Assembly: GCA_015059735.1 (NCBI GenBank)
Contig: SUZX01000007.1
Coordinates: forward strand, 99,331-163,330
Direction: 5' to 3'
Length of the DNA: 64,000 nucleotides
From: Rikenellaceae bacterium
GTDB lineage: Bacteria > Bacteroidota > Bacteroidia > Bacteroidales > Rikenellaceae
Below the pieces are notes generated by a model. That model saw only the letters and a program-made list of their open reading frames with translations. It did no database searches and was not told the origin of the DNA. This document shows positions 61,135 to 64,000 of the stretch, piece by piece. The position numbers were made by a program, and so were the translations under genes. How positions within the stretch are numbered: position 1 is the stretch's first letter; the number at the start of each line of letters is the position of its first letter.

Positions 61135-61986
61135 ATGGGAAAACAGCAGGTTAGATTGACAGCTACTTCGGGTTTGATTCTCGAAGGAGGAGGCATGCGT
61201 GGAGTTTTTACTTGTGGAGTACTCGATAACCTAATGGATCGAGGCATCCGTTTTCCATATACGATAGGTGTGAGTGCCGGAGCTTGTAATGGATTATCCT
61301 ATATGTCGGGCCAGCGTGGTCGTGCGAAATTCAGCAATATCGATCTGTTGGACAAATATCATTATATCGGGCTTAAACAATTGCTGTTCAAGGGTAATAT
61401 CATGGACTTCGACCTGCTGTTTCATACTTTCCCCGAACAGATAATTCCTTACGATTACGAAACTTATGCTCGTTCGGCAGAGTGTTTTGAGATGGTGACG
61501 ACAAGTTGCAGAACGGGTGAGGCTTGTTACTACGACGAGAAACAGAATCCTGCGCGTATTATCTCCATTGTAAAAGCATCGAGCAGTTTGCCTTTTGTCT
61601 GTCCGATTTCGTATGTCGATGACGAACCGATGTTGGATGGTGGTATTGCCGACTCCATTCCGTTGCAAAGGGCACGATCGCGGGGATATGACAATAATGT
61701 CGTGGTATTGACGCGCAATCGCGGATATCGCAAGCCCGAAAAGCCGACCACGATACCGCCGTTATTTTATCGCAAATATCCGTTATTACGCGAGGCGATA
61801 CGTCGTCGCAATGCCTGTTATAATGCACAGATCAGTCTGATCGAGAAATTGGAAGATGCCGGAGAGATTACGGTGATTCGCCCTCTTCGGCCGATTGTTG
61901 TAGAACGCATGGAGCGCGATGTGCAGAAACTCACCGAACTCTACAATGAGGGGTATGCGTGTGCTGCTGCAGTGGCGTTTTACTGA
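61135..61986 (+). CDS. patatin-like phospholipase
   Basis: 283 residues. A patatin/RssA-type serine hydrolase: oxyanion hole GGGMRG (18-23), nucleophile Ser47 in GVSAG, and catalytic Asp168 in MLDGG. It has no signal peptide, so it acts in the cytoplasm or at the inner leaflet. The C-terminal RNRGYRKPEKPTTIPP segment is typical of the YjjU-like subgroup. Substrate unknown, probably phospholipid or acyl ester. Confidence 0.93.
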   Translation: MGKQQVRLTATSGLILEGGGMRGVFTCGVLDNLMDRGIRFPYTIGVSAGACNGLSYMSGQRGRAKFSNIDLLDKYHYIGLKQLLFKGNIMDFDLLFHTFPEQIIPYDYETYARSAECFEMVTTSCRTGEACYYDEKQNPARIISIVKASSSLPFVCPISYVDDEPMLDGGIADSIPLQRARSRGYDNNVVVLTRNRGYRKPEKPTTIPPLFYRKYPLLREAIRRRNACYNAQISLIEKLEDAGEITVIRPLRPIVVERMERDVQKLTELYNEGYACAAAVAFY

Positions 61987-62181
61987 TTTTGCTGTTTTCT
62001 TTGAATCCCCTTCTTTTTTAATAACCTTTGCTTGTGCCAAACTCCTATACTAAAAGAGAGTTTTGGCAATGCCGTGTTGTCCTGCGCCCCTCTTCGCTTT
62101 CTTTGCTACTTTTGGGGGCGTTTCAGTCAATGGTGAAATATTTTGATGAAAAATGTATTTTTCGTCAAAAAGTCTAAAATT

Positions 62182-62192
62182 CCCCCCCCCCC
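62182..62192 (+). repeat. homopolymeric C tract next to a promoter
   Basis: Eleven consecutive C, five bases upstream of the -33 element of the fimbrillin-like gene. Tracts of this length slip during replication. It is the only C or G run of this length I saw in the window. Confidence 0.85.
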
Positions 62193-62197
62193 TATAT

Positions 62198-62228
62198 TTT
62201 GAAGTTTGCGATTTTTGCTATATATTTG
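62198..62228 (+). promoter_or_regulatory. promoter of the fimbrillin-like gene
   Basis: TTTG at 62198-62201, 19 nt spacer, perfect -7 TATATTTG at 62221-62228. Confidence 0.75.
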
Positions 62229-62375
62229 CCACGACTTTCGGGTTATCAACTGATTAGATTTTTAAGGAATAAATTTTCGAACTTTCGAAACCAAATTTTG
62301 AAATTGTTCATTTTGTCGTAAAGAGAATAGAGATATCTATTATACATTTTTACCTAATTTAATCATTATCACATC

Positions 62376-64000
62376 ATGAAAAAAATCTTTTTGATGTTGG
62401 CATCAGCCGGAATTCTTTTCAGCTCCTGCCAAAAAGAAGAGAATCTCGGTGGCTCAACCGGCGAGACTCTGGTAACGGTTACCGCCACTGCACCTCAGGC
62501 TGTCGGCACACGTGCGGCCATGAACAGCACCAGCGACAAGGGAGGTACAGTAAACGTGGATGACAGCAAGTACGACTTGCGTTTTGTTCTCCGCATCTAT
62601 GAGAGCAACCAGGTCGTAAAAGAGGAGACATGGGCCGGTTCGACCCAGACGATTGCTTACCAAAAGCAATACCGTTTGGTTCCGGGTCACGAGTACACCT
62701 TTGTTGTATGGGCCGACTTCGTGAAAGAGGGTACCACTACCGACCTCTACTACAAGACGGCAGATTTCGCAGCTATCGAGGAGCTTCCGATTGCTACGGG
62801 TGACACCCGCATCAACAACGAGGCTCGCGATGCTTACTTTGTAACGGAGGCAATTACCATCAAAGAGAACGACAACATAGATCTTACGCTGAAACGTCCG
62901 TTCGGTAAAGTACGTGTTGTAACGACAGACTGGAATGAGGATGCAATTCAGAATGCAACGGTTCCGACCGAGGTAAAGATCACCTACAACAACACGACGC
63001 TCTACACGGGAATGAACCTGTTGACCGGAGCATTGACCGGCTCGAACGCAACGATGGAGTACACTGCAGCGATCAACGACTACACGAACGAGGGTGCCAC
63101 CGTAGCCGAGAAGACGCTCTATGTAGATTACTTGTGGGGTATGACGATCAGCGATCCGACGGCTTCGGCAGCTACCATAACACAATATCCGGTTCACTTT
63201 ACGATCGACGCCGGCATTCGCACCTATGATGTAAAAGCTGATGTTCCCGTAACACGCAACTGGTTGACAACGGTGAAGGGTAATATCCTTACCACGAACA
63301 CGGTTATCAACATTAATGTTGATCCCGAGTTTGACAACGAGCACACAACCACTTCGCAGCAGGCTCTTCTCCTTGCAGCCGTAAACGGTGGTGATGTAAC
63401 GTTGACTGAGGATGTGGTTTTGACCGAAACTCTGAATGTTACTGCAAACATGACCATTAATTTGAATGGTAGAAAAATTAGTATCGCTAGCGGAAACGCT
63501 ATTAAAAACGAAAAGAATTTAACGATCACAGGTAATGGCGAGATTAGCAGTGCTACTACTTATGGAGTAAATAACGCCGGAACTCTTGTTGTGGATAACG
63601 CCAAGATTAACGCAATATACAATGCTGGCGAATTGACATTTAATAATGGTACTATCGAGAATACCATTAGCGGCAGACACGGTATTTATCACAGCGGAAC
63701 AAGCCTGATCATCAATAACGGTGATTTCAGCAGCACATCCGGAAACGAACTTATTCACGTTGCTAATTCAGGCACAGCCACCATCAATGGCGGTACATTC
63801 ACACAAGTAGGTAAGTCTTATTTGTTGGGTGCTGCAAATGCCGGTATTATTATCAATGGCGGTACATTTAACGGATATGTTAATCCCAATGGCTCTAACG
63901 ACGGCATGCGCCCGGGTGTTGCTATTGTAAGTGGTGGTGTATTCAATTTCAATCCTTCGGCTTATGTGGCTGACGGATATGTAGCTACTCAAAATGCAGA
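62376..64000 (+). CDS. fimbrillin-like (DUF6562-type) surface lipoprotein with beta-helix C-terminus, partial
   Basis: The frame is open from the ATG at 62376 to the window edge (541 complete codons, no stop). It has a lipoprotein signal MKKIFLMLASAGILFSSCQK with the lipidated Cys at residue 18. Residues about 30-320 look like a fimbrillin-family Ig-type domain: the TRAAMNSTSDKGG start, YDLRFVLRIYESNQVVKEE, YRLVPGHEYTFVVWADF, LKRPFGKVRVVTTDW. From about residue 335 the protein changes to short repeated turns (TINLNGRKISIA, TITGNGEISSA, ATINGGTFTQ, IIINGGTFNG) typical of a right-handed beta-helix adhesin. The second part is visibly more AT-rich than the first. Probably surface exposed; the ligand is unknown. 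Confidence 0.85.
   Translation, partial: MKKIFLMLASAGILFSSCQKEENLGGSTGETLVTVTATAPQAVGTRAAMNSTSDKGGTVNVDDSKYDLRFVLRIYESNQVVKEETWAGSTQTIAYQKQYRLVPGHEYTFVVWADFVKEGTTTDLYYKTADFAAIEELPIATGDTRINNEARDAYFVTEAITIKENDNIDLTLKRPFGKVRVVTTDWNEDAIQNATVPTEVKITYNNTTLYTGMNLLTGALTGSNATMEYTAAINDYTNEGATVAEKTLYVDYLWGMTISDPTASAATITQYPVHFTIDAGIRTYDVKADVPVTRNWLTTVKGNILTTNTVININVDPEFDNEHTTTSQQALLLAAVNGGDVTLTEDVVLTETLNVTANMTINLNGRKISIASGNAIKNEKNLTITGNGEISSATTYGVNNAGTLVVDNAKINAIYNAGELTFNNGTIENTISGRHGIYHSGTSLIINNGDFSSTSGNELIHVANSGTATINGGTFTQVGKSYLLGAANAGIIINGGTFNGYVNPNGSNDGMRPGVAIVSGGVFNFNPSAYVADGYVATQNA

Larger units (their letters stand above)
61987..62375. other. regulatory region of the fimbrillin-like gene
   Basis: A 389-base gap with no gene. 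In order it has a hairpin TGCCAAACTC/GAGTTTTGGCA (62035-62068, one bulge) that may end the patatin transcript, a 11-C tract at 62182-62192, a -33 TTTG at 62198-62201, a perfect -7 TATATTTG at 62221-62228, and an AT-rich leader of about 144 nt containing short palindromes of the TTTCGAA type (62273-62290). Confidence 0.6.

Noticed and set aside
62198..62228. Invertible promoter at the fimbrillin-like gene
   Set aside because: I found no inverted repeats flanking the promoter at invertase-like spacing, and no recombinase gene is nearby.
62454..63344. 296-codon minus-strand frame opposite the fimbrillin-like gene
   Set aside because: The plus strand has a lipoprotein signal, promoter and domain. 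The minus frame has no homology-like features and antisense composition.

Overview
The window is ordinary chromosomal DNA of a member of the Bacteroidota, most likely Bacteroidales. Base composition is roughly balanced. The main evidence is the promoter grammar: more than twenty genes are preceded by the Bacteroidota -7 element TAnnTTTG, often with a TTG/TTTG about 19-20 nt further upstream, and most start codons lie about 15-60 nt after it. Clear Shine-Dalgarno sequences are rare. Gene content agrees: SPII and SPI exported proteins, a fimbrillin-type lipoprotein, PepSY-like, DUF4834 and DUF4435 proteins, a WaaP-like Kdo kinase, and a DAHP synthase fused to a chorismate mutase. The genus cannot be told from the sequence. 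I saw no tRNA, rRNA, insertion sequence, prophage or CRISPR array.

Layout. 1-2180: a minus-strand aromatic operon (pheA, then DAHP synthase/chorismate mutase). It is preceded by an unannotated 26-codon leader peptide packed with Phe and Tyr codons and by a terminator hairpin, the arrangement of a classical amino-acid attenuator. 2182-5098: a Kdo-kinase-like gene and a secreted glycosidase-like gene. 5333-13696: the cell-shape operon mreB-mreC-mreD-mrdA-rodA with a calcium-type P-ATPase directly behind it. 14040-20105: amylomaltase, a structured intergenic stretch, a tiny membrane-protein gene with its own promoter and terminator, and a ClpC-type unfoldase. 20285-28361: DeoR regulator, glycerophosphodiesterase, YfcE-like phosphoesterase, RarA, an exported TPR protein, TadA, AspRS, superoxide dismutase and rubredoxin. 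28887-32611: four tandem exported paralogues with a common alpha/beta domain that end in nothing, Sel1 repeats, Sel1 repeats and TPR repeats. 32698-42022: asd, PBP1A, a 980-residue gluzincin/propeller/barrel protein, a SUI1 factor, a DUF4435 protein and aspartokinase. 42064-56102: prolyl oligopeptidase, dapD-birA, gcvH, mdh, purB, a DUF4834-mlaE-mlaF operon, gapdh, and the yceD-rpmF-plsX-fabH lipid-synthesis cluster. 56326-64000: PepSY-like protein, ferritin, M3 peptidase, YqaA, DoxX, patatin, and a fimbrillin-like lipoprotein that runs off the window. The last gene has an 11-C tract just upstream of its promoter.

Several genes share pathways. pheA, aroF/CM, asd, aspartokinase and dapD feed aromatic amino acids, lysine and diaminopimelate. 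Mre/PBP2/RodA and PBP1A use the diaminopimelate product. yceD-rpmF-plsX-fabH links ribosome and membrane-lipid synthesis. Rubredoxin-SOD and ferritin form a small oxygen/iron stress set. The most unusual items are the Phe/Tyr attenuator, the poly-C promoter of the surface lipoprotein, the four-paralogue cluster, the metallopeptidase-barrel fusion and the tiny membrane-protein unit at 17 kb.
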